Positions 1 through 8,726 of a stretch of DNA of 55,690 bases are shown here, one piece after another. The stretch covers positions 1 to 55,690 of the forward strand of contig JAHDQO010000014.1 in the NCBI GenBank assembly GCA_018433765.1. The letters run 5' to 3'. The position numbers were made by a program, and so were the translations under genes. Under the pieces are notes generated by a model, which worked only from the letters and a program-made list of their open reading frames with translations, searched no databases and had not been told where the DNA came from. The DNA is from Tissierellales bacterium. GTDB taxonomy: Bacteria > Bacillota > Clostridia > Tissierellales > Sedimentibacteraceae. Position 1 is the stretch's first letter. Each line of letters begins with the position of its first letter.

Positions 1-85
1 TATTTGCTAAAAACTGTTTACTTCCTTCACCATTTATGTATGCATTTACAATTTTTTTCTTGAATTCATAGCTATATTTTGCCAT
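1..85 (-). CDS. IS3-family transposase OrfA, N-terminal 28 residues only
   Basis: Reading leftwards from ATG at 85-83 gives a basic peptide that opens MAKYSYEFKKKIV and continues NAYINGEGSKQFLAN. This is the usual start of the helix-turn-helix OrfA protein of IS3/IS150-type elements, which binds the element ends. The frame runs off the window edge. It starts just inside the terminal inverted repeat, as expected for these elements. Family membership rests on only 28 residues, but the flanking terminal repeat supports it. Confidence 0.7.
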   Translation of the reverse strand, partial: MAKYSYEFKKKIVNAYINGEGSKQFLAN

Positions 86-141
86 AAAAAACCGACCTCC
101 AATTGTTAGATTTTTAGGTCTAACTTTTGGGGGTCGGTTCA
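1..141 (-). mobile_element. IS3-family insertion sequence, one end (partial)
   Basis: The terminal sequence read on the minus strand begins TGAACCGACCCCC at 141 and is followed by the start of an OrfA-like transposase. It holds a nested hairpin: ACCGACC (91-97) pairs with GGTCGGT (132-138), and inside it GTTAGA (105-110) pairs with TCTAAC (119-124). Such end hairpins upstream of the transposase are typical of IS150-group elements. The rest of the element lies outside the window, so target duplication and intactness cannot be judged. Confidence 0.75.
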
Positions 142-166
142 CTAATCTTAAAACCTTTATTATCTA

Positions 167-2431
167 CTAATAAACTTTAGCTAATGTTGATGATATATCT
201 TCAAATGTAAATGGTTTTTCTATAAAAGCAAGTGCACCATCTTTAAGTACTTGTTCTTTATTGTCCTGTAAACTAAATCCAGAAATAAATATAGCTTTAA
301 TATTTGGATTTATTTTTCTTATTTCACTATATAATCTTCTTCCGCTCATTTGAGGCATAATCATATCTAGTACTATGAAATCTATTTGCTGCCATTCATC
401 TTCATAATAAGTTAAAGCTTCTTTAGGACAGCTAAATTTCTCAACTTCATAACCTAAATCTTCAAATAACTCTGCCTCTATATCCAGTACATTTCTGTCA
501 TCATCGACAAGCATTATTCTATTACCAACTCTGTTTAGTCTAATTACATTTCTAGTGTGCTCGTTTTTATATCTATCTTTTGCAGGTAAAAAGATTTCAA
601 ATACTGTTCCTTGATTTTCTTTACTTTTTACATTTATGTAACCTGAATGAGATTTTATTGTTCCAAATACTACTGATAGTCCTAATCCTGTACCTTTTGT
701 TTTACTTTTGGTTGAAAAATATGGTTCAAATATACGGCTAAGTGTTTCTTGACTCATACCTTCACCATTGTCTTTTATAGAAATCTTCAAATATTCTCCG
801 GGAATTATAACTTCTCCATGACTTAATATTTTATCATTATTATACTCTGCATCTTCAACTTTTATTTCTATTGCACCTCCACTTTCAAGTGCATCTCTTG
901 AATTTAAAGCTAAATTTATTATAACATTTTCAATTTGAGATTCTTCACCTTTAATCCATATATTTGAAGCTTTGTATTTGTACTTTATACTTATTCTTTT
1001 ATCTAGTATTGACTCAATAATTGTCAGTGTATTATCAAAAACTGTTTTCATATTTATGTATTTATCTACATTACTACTTTTTCTTGAAAACATAAGTATT
1101 TTTTTTGTTAGGTTAGCTGAACTTTGAGATATATGAACTATCCTTTCTGCATATTCCTTTATTTTTACTATATTTTCTGATTTTTGTATCATCATAGAAT
1201 TACCAATTATACTCATCAATTGATTATTAAAGTCGTGTGCTACACCACCTGCTAATTGACCTAATGCTGCCATTTTTTCTCTTTGCTTTTCATTTTCATT
1301 AATTTTGTTTAACTCAGTAACATCTTCTACCATTTTAATTAAATATACTATCTCTTCTTTATTATTCTTTACAGCTAAGCATGTACATTTTACTAAATTA
1401 CCTTTTATAATATATTCATATTCTCTTATCTCTTTTATATCCTTAATATCATTGCTAACATAATAATCATCTTTTTCACTTATACGCTTAATCATTTCTT
1501 CGTCAAATATATCTTTTGTTTTTCTTCCTATAAGTTCTATTTCTACTTCAATTCCTAATGTTTTTTTAGCAGATTTATTGAAGTATACATATCTAAAGTC
1601 ATTTTTAACATCTTTAACAATTATTCCTTTAGGCATATTATTTATTACACACTGCATAAGCTTATTTTGCTGAGTTATTTTATTTTCATATTCTTTAGCC
1701 TTTGAAATATCTTTTATTTGTACAAAAAAACCTTCAATCTTTTCATTCTGTCTTATTATATCAAAGTTAATTTCAATATATTTTATACCTAATTTTTTAA
1801 GCTGTTCGCTTACTTTAGGCATTTTCAAATCATATAAATTAACTTCTTTTTTTAATCCTTCATTATCTAATAAGACTTTTGGATTTATATTAAATATATT
1901 TAAAAACTTTTGACAAATAACTTCATCCACATTAAACATTTCTTTAAAATAATCATTGCTATCTAGTATGTTTCCATCAATATCAAGAAATGCTATAGCA
2001 ACAACTGATTTTTCATATAATGATTTAAAATTAGACTTTAGTTTTTTAAATACATTTTCTTCTGATTTCTTTTTAGTTATATCTTCTATCACTGTATAAA
2101 AATAATTTTCATCATTTTTATCAATGCTAATTACTCTAAAAAGTGTAAACATTTTTTCATTTTTTTCTTTATAAAGAATTTTTTCAAATTCTCCGTATCC
2201 TTTTCTTTTAATTTCATCAAACTTTTCTTGAATCTTTTTCTTCATTTCTTCATTGACTTCAATACTTAATGGTTTAAAAAACTCAAAAAAATTACTATTA
2301 ATTATCTCCTCCCTAGGCTTTTTTAAAAATTTTTCTGCTTGCTTATTACAATCAATAATTTCATAATCTTTAATTATAATTTGACTATCTTTTGAAAAAT
2401 CAAAGAATGTTTTATAATCAATTTTTTTCAT
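167..2431 (-). CDS. PAS-containing hybrid sensor histidine kinase with C-terminal receiver
   Basis: This 754-residue protein should sense a signal through PAS domains, autophosphorylate on His and pass the phosphate to its own receiver. About three PAS-like segments occupy residues 1-120, 130-250 and 255-375. The His box GGVAHDFNN places the phospho-His at residue 399. ATPase boxes follow: an N box near 501-515, DNGEGM near 554 and GTGLGL near 580. The receiver starts near 637 with an acidic triad at 643-645, phospho-acceptor Asp689 and Lys739. There is no membrane segment, so the kinase is probably cytosolic. The start is fixed by AGGAG just upstream. No partner regulator with an output domain lies beside it, so it is an orphan whose target is unknown. 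Confidence 0.9.
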   Translation of the reverse strand: MKKIDYKTFFDFSKDSQIIIKDYEIIDCNKQAEKFLKKPREEIINSNFFEFFKPLSIEVNEEMKKKIQEKFDEIKRKGYGEFEKILYKEKNEKMFTLFRVISIDKNDENYFYTVIEDITKKKSEENVFKKLKSNFKSLYEKSVVAIAFLDIDGNILDSNDYFKEMFNVDEVICQKFLNIFNINPKVLLDNEGLKKEVNLYDLKMPKVSEQLKKLGIKYIEINFDIIRQNEKIEGFFVQIKDISKAKEYENKITQQNKLMQCVINNMPKGIIVKDVKNDFRYVYFNKSAKKTLGIEVEIELIGRKTKDIFDEEMIKRISEKDDYYVSNDIKDIKEIREYEYIIKGNLVKCTCLAVKNNKEEIVYLIKMVEDVTELNKINENEKQREKMAALGQLAGGVAHDFNNQLMSIIGNSMMIQKSENIVKIKEYAERIVHISQSSANLTKKILMFSRKSSNVDKYINMKTVFDNTLTIIESILDKRISIKYKYKASNIWIKGEESQIENVIINLALNSRDALESGGAIEIKVEDAEYNNDKILSHGEVIIPGEYLKISIKDNGEGMSQETLSRIFEPYFSTKSKTKGTGLGLSVVFGTIKSHSGYINVKSKENQGTVFEIFLPAKDRYKNEHTRNVIRLNRVGNRIMLVDDDRNVLDIEAELFEDLGYEVEKFSCPKEALTYYEDEWQQIDFIVLDMIMPQMSGRRLYSEIRKINPNIKAIFISGFSLQDNKEQVLKDGALAFIEKPFTFEDISSTLAKVY

Positions 2432-2544
2432 ATTTTTACAACTCCTAATGTTATTACCTATATTTTACCACTTTTTTATAAAGTTTTTGTTGTAATTTGT
2501 AGAAATTGTATAATTTTTTTCAAAAATTTTTTTCTAATTTAAAA

Positions 2545-2573
2545 AAGCACTTAATTATAGAAATTAAGTGCTT
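2545..2573 (-). terminator. Hairpin with T-run upstream of the kinase gene
   Basis: A 12-bp perfect stem (AAGCACTTAATT with its complement) and a 5-nt loop are followed on the minus strand by TTTTTT. It lies between the AOR-MoaD operon terminator and the kinase gene. It may be a second terminator, or an attenuator if the kinase transcript starts further upstream. Confidence 0.6.
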
Positions 2574-2688
2574 CTATATAATATTTATTATTTAATTGTA
2601 TTAATACCTTGCTTGATAATTTATATTTAACATATTGATTTGTCAAGATTATTTATTTCCAATAATTATTTCAAAGTTATATATAAAT

Positions 2689-2726
2689 AAAGAAGCACCT
2701 AGCTTTTACAAGCTAGATGCTTCTTT
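2689..2726 (-). terminator. Terminator of the AOR-MoaD operon
   Basis: A 17-bp stem with one mismatch and a TTAC loop (plus-strand 2706-2709) begins 11 bp past the stop codon of the MoaD-like gene. T-rich sequence follows on the minus strand. Position and strength fit a Rho-independent terminator. Confidence 0.8.
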
Positions 2727-2736
2727 ACATGAGTTC

Positions 2737-2964
2737 TCAACCTCCACCAACTGGTGGAAATAATGAAATTATATCACCATCTTTAAGCGGCATATTAATT
2801 TTGGAATGTATTCCATTTACTAACAAAATTGCAACACTGCTTTCTTTAATACCCAAATCTGCTAGAATTTCTTTAGGAGTTGTAATGCCGCTGCTAATTT
2901 CAAAAGACTTTTTCTTAAATCTTTCATTTCTAAATGTTGCAAAAAGTCTTACTTCAACTTTCAT
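2737..2964 (-). CDS. MoaD/ThiS-family small sulfur carrier
   Basis: This 75-residue beta-grasp protein ends in Gly-Gly-Gly, the C-terminal tail that MoaD/ThiS proteins use to carry sulfur as a thiocarboxylate. MoaD supplies sulfur to molybdopterin, the ligand of tungsten or molybdenum in AOR enzymes. The gene starts 4 bp after the AOR stop codon, so the two are co-transcribed and probably translationally coupled. Proteins of this kind next to AOR genes are common in anaerobes and are thought to serve tungstopterin synthesis. The conserved motif SLFPPVGGG supports the call. Whether it replaces or supplements a housekeeping MoaD cannot be seen here. Confidence 0.85.
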   Translation of the reverse strand: MKVEVRLFATFRNERFKKKSFEISSGITTPKEILADLGIKESSVAILLVNGIHSKINMPLKDGDIISLFPPVGGG

Positions 2965-2968
2965 TTTA

Positions 2969-4759
2969 TTATAACCCTAATTCTTCAAGCTTCTCTTCTT
3001 TAGGTATGCCGTCTTTGTTCCATCCTCTTAAAGAATAATATTCAGGAAGTAGTTCAGATAATTTGTGAACCCAGCCCTTTGATGGACCATCAGGTATTTT
3101 TTCTTCTAAAAGCCGCTTTGGAAGTTTGTCTTCTCCCGGGGCTATTCCAGCATCAAGGTTGAATTGTTTTTCTAAGTTCCATATTCTATCACCTGTTTCA
3201 AGTATGCTATCAGCAGTGTGATTTGTTCCACATATTGCATTTACCATGTTTGCATAATCTTCTGCCCCAAAGGCAAATGATGTAAACAAACATAATCCCA
3301 GTGAATCTATTGACGCAGTTAAATCCTGAAATGTTTTAGCCCACATTGCCTTACCTTCAATTTTAAACCTGTCCAACTGTTCGGGTAAGCCTAATATCTC
3401 TGGTGAGATTAGATATCCTCTGACATGGCATCCACCTCTATTTGATGTAGCATACTGCAGTCCTTGCCCTTGTATCCCTCTAGGATCATATGCTGGTATT
3501 TCAAGTTTCTTAACAGTCATTGATAACTCTGGTGCACCATAACTCTCAGCAAGTCTGTATGAACCTTCTGCCATTTTTCTGCCTAAGCCTTCACTTCTAC
3601 CAATTCTCTTTGTCCATTCAACTATATCAGTTCCATTGCCAAACTCTAACGATAATCCATCTAATTCTTCATCTTTTATATATCCCTCTTGATGTAATTC
3701 AATAGCTGCTGCAATAGTAGCACCTGCAGAGATTGTATCAAGTCCCATTTCATTACACCAATAATTAGCTTTTATTATTGCATCTAAATCATCTATTCCG
3801 CAATCTGAGCCAAACGACCACAATGTCTCATATTCTGGTCCTCCCCCTTCACCATCACCTATTCTAACATGTCTGCCACAGCCTATAGGACATCTAAAAC
3901 AAGCTGTTTTTTTAATAAGAAACTTTTCTGCCATTGTTTCTCCACTGATTTCATCTGCATTTTCAAAATATGATTTTTGAAAATTGTTTGTTGGATGACA
4001 GCCAATTTCATTAAGTATATTAACCAGCACAGCTGTTCCATAAGTTGGAAGCCCTTGACCTGTAACTCCATTTTCCTTGATTTTAACTAACAATTCCTTG
4101 GATAACTTCTTTAATGCATCACTATCATATACCTGAGGCTTATTACTTCCTTTTATAGTTATAGCTTTGAGATTTTTTGATCCCATTACTGCTCCAACAC
4201 CAGATCGCCCTGCTGCCCTATCATTATCGTTCATAATTGCAGCCATTTTTGATAGATTTTCTCCCGCTGGGCCTATTGTCATAATCTTAGCTCCTTGAAC
4301 ACTACTGTCTTCAAGTATTTTAGTAGTCTCTGAAACAACTTTTCCCCATAAATAAGATGCATCTTTAAATTCAATTTTATCATCTACAATTTCTATATAA
4401 ATAGGTTTATCGGCCTTTTCTTCTATGATAATTACATCGTATCCTGCAAATTTTAGTTCTGCGCCCCATTTACCGCCAGAATTTGATGATGCTATTGTAC
4501 CTGAAAGAGGTGATTTTGTAACTACCATATATCTACCGCTAGTAAAAATAGGTGTACCCGTCAATGGTCCAGAAACTATCAATAGTTTATTTTCTGGACT
4601 AAAAGCATCTACCTTTGGGTTTACTTCATCTTTAAATATTTTAGTACCCAAGCCTCTTCCACCAATAAATTTTTTTGCCATGTCAGTATCTAACTTTTCT
4701 ATATTATAACTTTTGTTTTTTAAATTTATTCTAAGTATTTTTCCATTATATCCGTACAT
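2969..4759 (-). CDS. aor: Aldehyde:ferredoxin oxidoreductase (tungsten enzyme)
   Basis: The enzyme oxidises aldehydes to carboxylic acids with ferredoxin as electron acceptor, or reduces acids in the reverse sense. It is cytosolic and needs a tungsten (or molybdenum) bis-pyranopterin and one [4Fe-4S] cluster. The protein has 596 residues, close to the usual 605. Cluster cysteines appear as CFRCPIGC (Cys287, 290, 294) plus a distal Cys490 in SLGLCLF, the family pattern. Other family segments are GGRGLGTKIF near the N-terminus and NDRAAGRSGVGAVMGSKN. I chose ATG 4759 because GGAGG lies just upstream. A longer frame to 4813 would run through the sigma-54 promoter. It heads an operon with the MoaD-like gene. 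In amino-acid fermenters AORs handle aldehydes derived from 2-oxo acids; the substrate here is not known. Confidence 0.93.
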   Translation of the reverse strand: MYGYNGKILRINLKNKSYNIEKLDTDMAKKFIGGRGLGTKIFKDEVNPKVDAFSPENKLLIVSGPLTGTPIFTSGRYMVVTKSPLSGTIASSNSGGKWGAELKFAGYDVIIIEEKADKPIYIEIVDDKIEFKDASYLWGKVVSETTKILEDSSVQGAKIMTIGPAGENLSKMAAIMNDNDRAAGRSGVGAVMGSKNLKAITIKGSNKPQVYDSDALKKLSKELLVKIKENGVTGQGLPTYGTAVLVNILNEIGCHPTNNFQKSYFENADEISGETMAEKFLIKKTACFRCPIGCGRHVRIGDGEGGGPEYETLWSFGSDCGIDDLDAIIKANYWCNEMGLDTISAGATIAAAIELHQEGYIKDEELDGLSLEFGNGTDIVEWTKRIGRSEGLGRKMAEGSYRLAESYGAPELSMTVKKLEIPAYDPRGIQGQGLQYATSNRGGCHVRGYLISPEILGLPEQLDRFKIEGKAMWAKTFQDLTASIDSLGLCLFTSFAFGAEDYANMVNAICGTNHTADSILETGDRIWNLEKQFNLDAGIAPGEDKLPKRLLEEKIPDGPSKGWVHKLSELLPEYYSLRGWNKDGIPKEEKLEELGL

Positions 4760-4792
4760 AAATATACCTCCATTCTTTATAGAGGTATATTT

Positions 4793-4808
4793 TGCAACAA
4801 CTATGCCA
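4793..4808 (-). promoter_or_regulatory. Sigma-54 (-24/-12) promoter of the AOR operon
   Basis: The minus strand reads TGGCATA-GTTG-TTGCA, a near-perfect match to the sigma-54 consensus TGGCAYR-N4-TTGCW with the invariant GG-N10-GC spacing. Transcription should start near 4782, 23 bp before the AOR start codon, leaving room for the GGAGG ribosome binding site. Confidence 0.9.
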
Positions 4809-4912
4809 ATCATATATGAATTTTCTGTTAATTCAGTAACTAAAGTAACTTATTGATTTTATAACATAAATTAAATTTATCATCATATACATATTATCAA
4901 TGTTTAGTTTAC

Positions 4913-4964
4913 TGTCTCATTTTTGAACAATAACGCTATTAAAATAGTGTGTCATAATTGAACA
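4913..4964 (-). promoter_or_regulatory. Two upstream activator sites for the sigma-54 activator
   Basis: Two related 17-bp elements, TGTCTCATTTTTGAACA (4913-4929) and TGTGTCATAATTGAACA (4948-4964), match at 14 of 17 positions. They lie 35 bp apart, about 120-150 bp upstream of the sigma-54 promoter. Each has TGT...ACA ends like the inverted sites bound by enhancer-binding proteins. Binding by the adjacent activator is inference. Confidence 0.65.
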
Positions 4965-4976
4965 CTGTTATGTTTT

Positions 4977-6866
4977 TTAACAGTCTATGTTGTATTTTTC
5001 CATTTTTCTATACAGAGTATTTCTGCTTATTCCCAATATATTAGCGGTCATAGAAATATTGCAATTGTATTTCTTTAAAATTCTTTTAATATGCATATGT
5101 TCCATATTCTCAAGACTAAGGTTTTCTCCTTCATCATAATATGAATCCATAGAATTTTTTCTATCATTTATGCTTATATTAGCAGGAATACTCTCTGTAT
5201 TTATAATTAACTCAATTAAATTCTCAAGTTCTCTAATATTTCCCGGCCAATCATAATTCATTAAATAATCCATATATTCTTTTGGTATTTGTACCATACG
5301 TTTATTCAATCTTCTTGATATTCTTTTCATAAAATATTCAACAAGCAGTGGAATATCTTGTTTACGCTCTCGTAACGGTGGTAATCTAACAGGCAGTACA
5401 TTTAATCTATAAAACAAGTCTGTTCTGAAATTTCCTTTTTTAACTTCTTCTTTTAAACTTCTATTAGTAGCTGCTATTATTCTAACATTTATGGGAATTT
5501 CTTCAGTTGCGCCTATTCTACTAACTGTCCCTTCTTCTATTACTCTTAACAGCCTAGTTTGAAGGTCAACAGGCATTTCTCCAATTTCATCAAGAAATAT
5601 AGTTCCGCCATCTGCAATTTCGAATTTGCCTGGATGTCCACCTCGTTTTGCTCCTGTGAATGCTCCTTCTTCATATCCAAATAGTTCTGATTCAATTAAA
5701 TTCTTAGGAATAGCTCCACAATTTATTGCAATAAATGGTTCTTCTCTTCTATTGCTGTGATTCTGTATTGCTTGTGCAAAGATTTCTTTTCCTGTCCCGC
5801 TTTCTCCTAATATTAAAACTGTTGATTTACTGTCAGACACTTTCTTTGCAAAATTTACTGCTTTGATAAAATTCTCATCTTTTCCTATTATTTTGTCAAA
5901 TGTATATATAGCTTTTCTTCCAATAATATTGTTTGCAAGTTTCCTAACTTTTTTCACATCATTAAATACAAATACAATTTCATAAGCCTGCTGTTTATTA
6001 TCGAAAACAGGATATGCGCTCATATTTAATTGTAATTTGTTAACCTTAAGGTTAACGAATATATCTTTCTGATATATGCTGTCTTTTACTTTTATTATAT
6101 TTTTTATTTCTTTCCAATCTTTTATTATTTCCCATATTTTTATATTTTTCAATTCTGCTTCTGTATATCCAAGTATAGATTCACAATTTTGATTAACTGC
6201 ATTAATGTTTCCATTGAAATCCGCCGAAAATATAGCAGCAGGAAATGAATTAATTATTGTTTCAATATACTTTTTGTTTCTTGACAGTTCTTCATTATAT
6301 TTATTTATTCTAAGCATATTTTCAATTGCATTCGCAGCAGCCGCTACCATTCCTAACGTATGAGAATGAACTGCATTTTTATCTCCAGTTAAATCTATAC
6401 ATCCTATGATTTTTCCGTTAGTATCTCTTATAGGAGCACCAGAACATGTCCATTGATAAAAAGTTTCTATATAATGCTCTTTACCTGATACTTGAAGTGG
6501 TTTTCCTTCGTAGAGAGCAGTGCCCATTCCATTAGTTCCTATATATTCTTCTCCCATATATGCACCCGGAGCTAAAGCACCTTCAAATGCTCTTTTTAAT
6601 ATTTTTTCGTCTCCTAGTATAGTAAGAATACACCCTTCTTCATCAGTTAATATAGATATAAAATTTGAACTTTTAACAAAATCATAAATTTGATTCATAA
6701 AAGGTCTTGCAGTTAAAATCAACTCACTTTTTTCATATATTTTCTTATTCAATTTTTCCCCTGACAAAACTTTATTGCTGCAAATTTGTGTATGTTTGAT
6801 TTTGAAGTTCTTACTTCTAATATGGGATTGTTTAATAAAGTTTCTATCTATATCTTTTTCACTCAT
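4977..6866 (-). CDS. AcoR-like sigma-54-dependent transcriptional activator
   Basis: This 629-residue enhancer-binding protein should switch on the AOR operon just downstream. The N-terminal third (about 70-195) resembles the GAF sensor of AcoR-type regulators. A PAS domain sits at about 205-310. The AAA+ domain has Walker A GESGTGKE at 354-361, the sigma-54 contact loop GAFTGA at 401-406 and Walker B IFLDEI near 423. A Fis-type helix-turn-helix ends the protein ([14 protein letters not shown]). It is encoded upstream and in the same direction as its likely target, with two candidate binding sites directly after its stop codon. The inducer is unknown; AcoR-family sensors often respond to small metabolites such as ketones or aldehydes. 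Confidence 0.92.
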   Translation of the reverse strand: MSEKDIDRNFIKQSHIRSKNFKIKHTQICSNKVLSGEKLNKKIYEKSELILTARPFMNQIYDFVKSSNFISILTDEEGCILTILGDEKILKRAFEGALAPGAYMGEEYIGTNGMGTALYEGKPLQVSGKEHYIETFYQWTCSGAPIRDTNGKIIGCIDLTGDKNAVHSHTLGMVAAAANAIENMLRINKYNEELSRNKKYIETIINSFPAAIFSADFNGNINAVNQNCESILGYTEAELKNIKIWEIIKDWKEIKNIIKVKDSIYQKDIFVNLKVNKLQLNMSAYPVFDNKQQAYEIVFVFNDVKKVRKLANNIIGRKAIYTFDKIIGKDENFIKAVNFAKKVSDSKSTVLILGESGTGKEIFAQAIQNHSNRREEPFIAINCGAIPKNLIESELFGYEEGAFTGAKRGGHPGKFEIADGGTIFLDEIGEMPVDLQTRLLRVIEEGTVSRIGATEEIPINVRIIAATNRSLKEEVKKGNFRTDLFYRLNVLPVRLPPLRERKQDIPLLVEYFMKRISRRLNKRMVQIPKEYMDYLMNYDWPGNIRELENLIELIINTESIPANISINDRKNSMDSYYDEGENLSLENMEHMHIKRILKKYNCNISMTANILGISRNTLYRKMEKYNIDC

Positions 6867-6952
6867 AATAAGGGATTTTCCTTTCTCCTAGCTTAAACAT
6901 AAGCTGTATTTGTTTCATATTATACCATAAGATTTATTACTTATTATATCTT

Positions 6953-8134
6953 TCACTGTTTAACTAACAATTTTTCAGAAGACATCTTTATTCCTATAGC
7001 TCCTAATGGCGCCGTAATGAGTATTGATAATACTGCTATTGCCAGCATAACATCTCCTGATGCCACTCCCTTTGATAGTGGTATAGCACCAATAGCAGCT
7101 TGAACTGTAGCTTTTGGAGTATATGATATGACACAGAACAATCTCTCTTTCCAATTTAAATTTGTACCCATTGTAGATAAAATAACTCCTATACTTCTTC
7201 CCAATAAACCTATAAATATAATTAATATTCCTTTTAATCCTGCATCTACAGCAACATTGACATTAACTTTTGCTCCAACTAAAACAAAAAGTATTATTTC
7301 AGCAAATACCCATATTTTATTGAATTTATTTGATAATCTCACTGCTGCGTCTGAATTCTTTTCAAGTATAATAAACCCTATAGCCATAACACCTAAAAGA
7401 GTTGCTATTTCAATTTTATTTTTTATAGTTTCTCCAAATATATTAAGAAAAATAGCTGCACATAAAATTAATAAAACTTTTTCTGTATCACGCATGCTAT
7501 ATTTTCGAAAAATTCTAACCATCACTAAACCTATTAGAATACCTGATGCTGTTCCCAAAATAATTGATAATGGTATACTCAATACTGTAATACCTATATT
7601 AACATGTCCTCCGCTATATAACCCTAAAAAAGTAGTGAAAATGGTAATTGCTAAGACGTCATCAATAGATGCGCCCGCTAATATTAAAGTAGGTATACCT
7701 TTATTTGTACCAATTCTATTGTCTGTTAAATCCAGCATTAAAGGTACAACAACTGCAGGTGAAACTGCTGCAATAATGAATCCCAATATTCCTCCCTCAA
7801 TAAAAGTAAATCCTAAGATTTTAGTTGATATATATGCAATAATACTTCCTTCTATCAAACCTGGTAAACAGCTTAATTTTATAGCTGCACTACCAACTCT
7901 TTTTAAATCATCTCTGCTAATTCCCAAACCTGCTCTAAGTAATATTACAATTAAAGCTATCTGAGTGAAATCAGATGAAAATTCTAAAAAATCGGGATCA
8001 AGTAAATTTAAATAATATGGTCCTATAATTATTCCTAATATTAGCATACCCAAAAGTCCGGGTAAATTTAACTTTTTAAATACTTTGCTTGCTAACAACC
8101 CAAAAAATACAATTGTCGCTAAACTTGCTGCCAT
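6953..8134 (-). CDS. Monovalent cation:proton antiporter (CPA family), fluoride-riboswitch controlled
   Basis: A 393-residue integral membrane protein with about 12 hydrophobic segments and the CPA signature GASIDDVLAITIF, which carries the paired Asp residues used for ion exchange. Proteins of this group swap Na+ or K+ for H+. The start at 8134 has GGAGATGAT upstream. The gene lies downstream of a fluoride riboswitch and its terminator. CPA antiporters are a known minority class of genes under crcB-motif riboswitches, where they are thought to help cells survive fluoride, by moving fluoride or by correcting ion or pH imbalance. It is the only fluoride-related gene seen in the window. Confidence 0.88.
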   Translation of the reverse strand: MAASLATIVFFGLLASKVFKKLNLPGLLGMLILGIIIGPYYLNLLDPDFLEFSSDFTQIALIVILLRAGLGISRDDLKRVGSAAIKLSCLPGLIEGSIIAYISTKILGFTFIEGGILGFIIAAVSPAVVVPLMLDLTDNRIGTNKGIPTLILAGASIDDVLAITIFTTFLGLYSGGHVNIGITVLSIPLSIILGTASGILIGLVMVRIFRKYSMRDTEKVLLILCAAIFLNIFGETIKNKIEIATLLGVMAIGFIILEKNSDAAVRLSNKFNKIWVFAEIILFVLVGAKVNVNVAVDAGLKGILIIFIGLLGRSIGVILSTMGTNLNWKERLFCVISYTPKATVQAAIGAIPLSKGVASGDVMLAIAVLSILITAPLGAIGIKMSSEKLLVKQ

Positions 8135-8406
8135 TTTATCATCTCCTTAATTATTTCTAGCTGTATAATACTTTTAATCTCTATAAGAGAGATGTTTTTT
8201 ACCCTCCTTTTATTATTTTTAATAGTGTTTATCATAACCATAAATACCTTACTGTAGTCAAGCTCAAAATTAATTTTATTTTACTAATTATCAAAAACAC
8301 TTTTTATTAAAAATTATCAATAAGAGTTGTTAGCACTTAAATATTTATGGTGAACTCCTCTACTTTCTTATTATTCAATAAAAATAACAAAGTTGTTTTT
8401 TGGCAT

Positions 8407-8447
8407 AAAAAAATCCTACTGACAATTTCTTGTTATTTTCAGTAGGA
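8407..8447 (-). terminator. Expression-platform terminator of the fluoride riboswitch
   Basis: TCCTACTGA (read on the minus strand, 8447-8439) pairs with TCAGTAGGA (8422-8414), and seven T follow. The 5' arm is shared with the 3' end of the aptamer (CTCCTACTG), so ligand binding and termination are mutually exclusive. Confidence 0.88.
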
Positions 8448-8490
8448 GTCATTAGCTTGAATGCATTTAAAGGCGAACTCCATCACCTAT
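8439..8490 (-). promoter_or_regulatory. Fluoride riboswitch (crcB motif) aptamer
   Basis: The minus strand carries GGTGATGGAGTTCGCC, then an AT-rich joining segment, then GCTAATGACTCCTACTG. These are the two conserved blocks of the crcB-motif RNA, in the right order and spacing for the pseudoknotted aptamer. The terminator arm overlaps the last block. It should allow read-through to the antiporter when fluoride is bound. Confidence 0.92.
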
Positions 8491-8509
8491 GTACTTTTAA
8501 TTATCAAAT

Positions 8510-8538
8510 AGTATACTATACATTTAACAATATTACAA
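8510..8538 (-). promoter_or_regulatory. Sigma-A promoter of the fluoride riboswitch
   Basis: TTGTAA (8538-8533), a 17-bp spacer and TATACT (8515-8510) precede the aptamer by about 20 bp, which puts the transcript start near 8503. The leader from terminator to antiporter start is about 270 nt. That leader contains a further possible promoter (TTGACT, 19 bp, TATGAT) and a GGAGGG not followed by a start codon. Confidence 0.75.
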
Positions 8539-8593
8539 CACCCAATAATAACTAATTTTTTTATTTTGGTGTTTATTGATACAGAGTACTAAT

Positions 8594-8697
8594 TTAGTGT
8601 TATTAACTTACTTGCTTATCCCAGAATGACGATAATGAGTCATTCTGAGCGACAAAGTAAGTTAAAGAATATTATATTATTCTTTAACTTACACTAA
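8594..8697. repeat. Nested inverted-repeat element of about 104 bp
   Basis: Ends TTAGTGT (8594-8600) and ACACTAA (8691-8697) are inverted. Inside, TTAACTTACTT (8603-8613) pairs with AAGTAAGTTAA (8655-8665), enclosing AGAATGAC/GTCATTCT (8623-8630/8639-8646). A 15-bp perfect hairpin (8657-8671/8678-8692) reuses the same AAGTAAGTTAA arm, so two folds compete. The inner GTCATTCTGAGCGA resembles a dispersed palindromic repeat common in bacterial genomes. No gene is inside. Confidence 0.75.
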
Positions 8698-8726
8698 CAT
8701 GTAATTTACTAAAGAAGTATATCTTT

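Noticed and set aside
4760-4813. Extended N-terminus of AOR
   Set aside because: The extra codons run through the sigma-54 promoter, and the GGAGG site favours ATG 4759.
4964-4984. 7-bp hairpin across the stop codon of the AcoR-like activator
   Set aside because: Short stem and no T-run. Overlap with an activator site explains the symmetry as well.
7128-7964. 278-codon open frame antisense to the antiporter
   Set aside because: No ribosome binding site or family resemblance. It mirrors the hydrophobic codons of the real gene.
8135-8270. 40-codon leader frame overlapping the antiporter start
   Set aside because: No ribosome binding site at its ATG and an ordinary composition; probably chance in AT-rich DNA.
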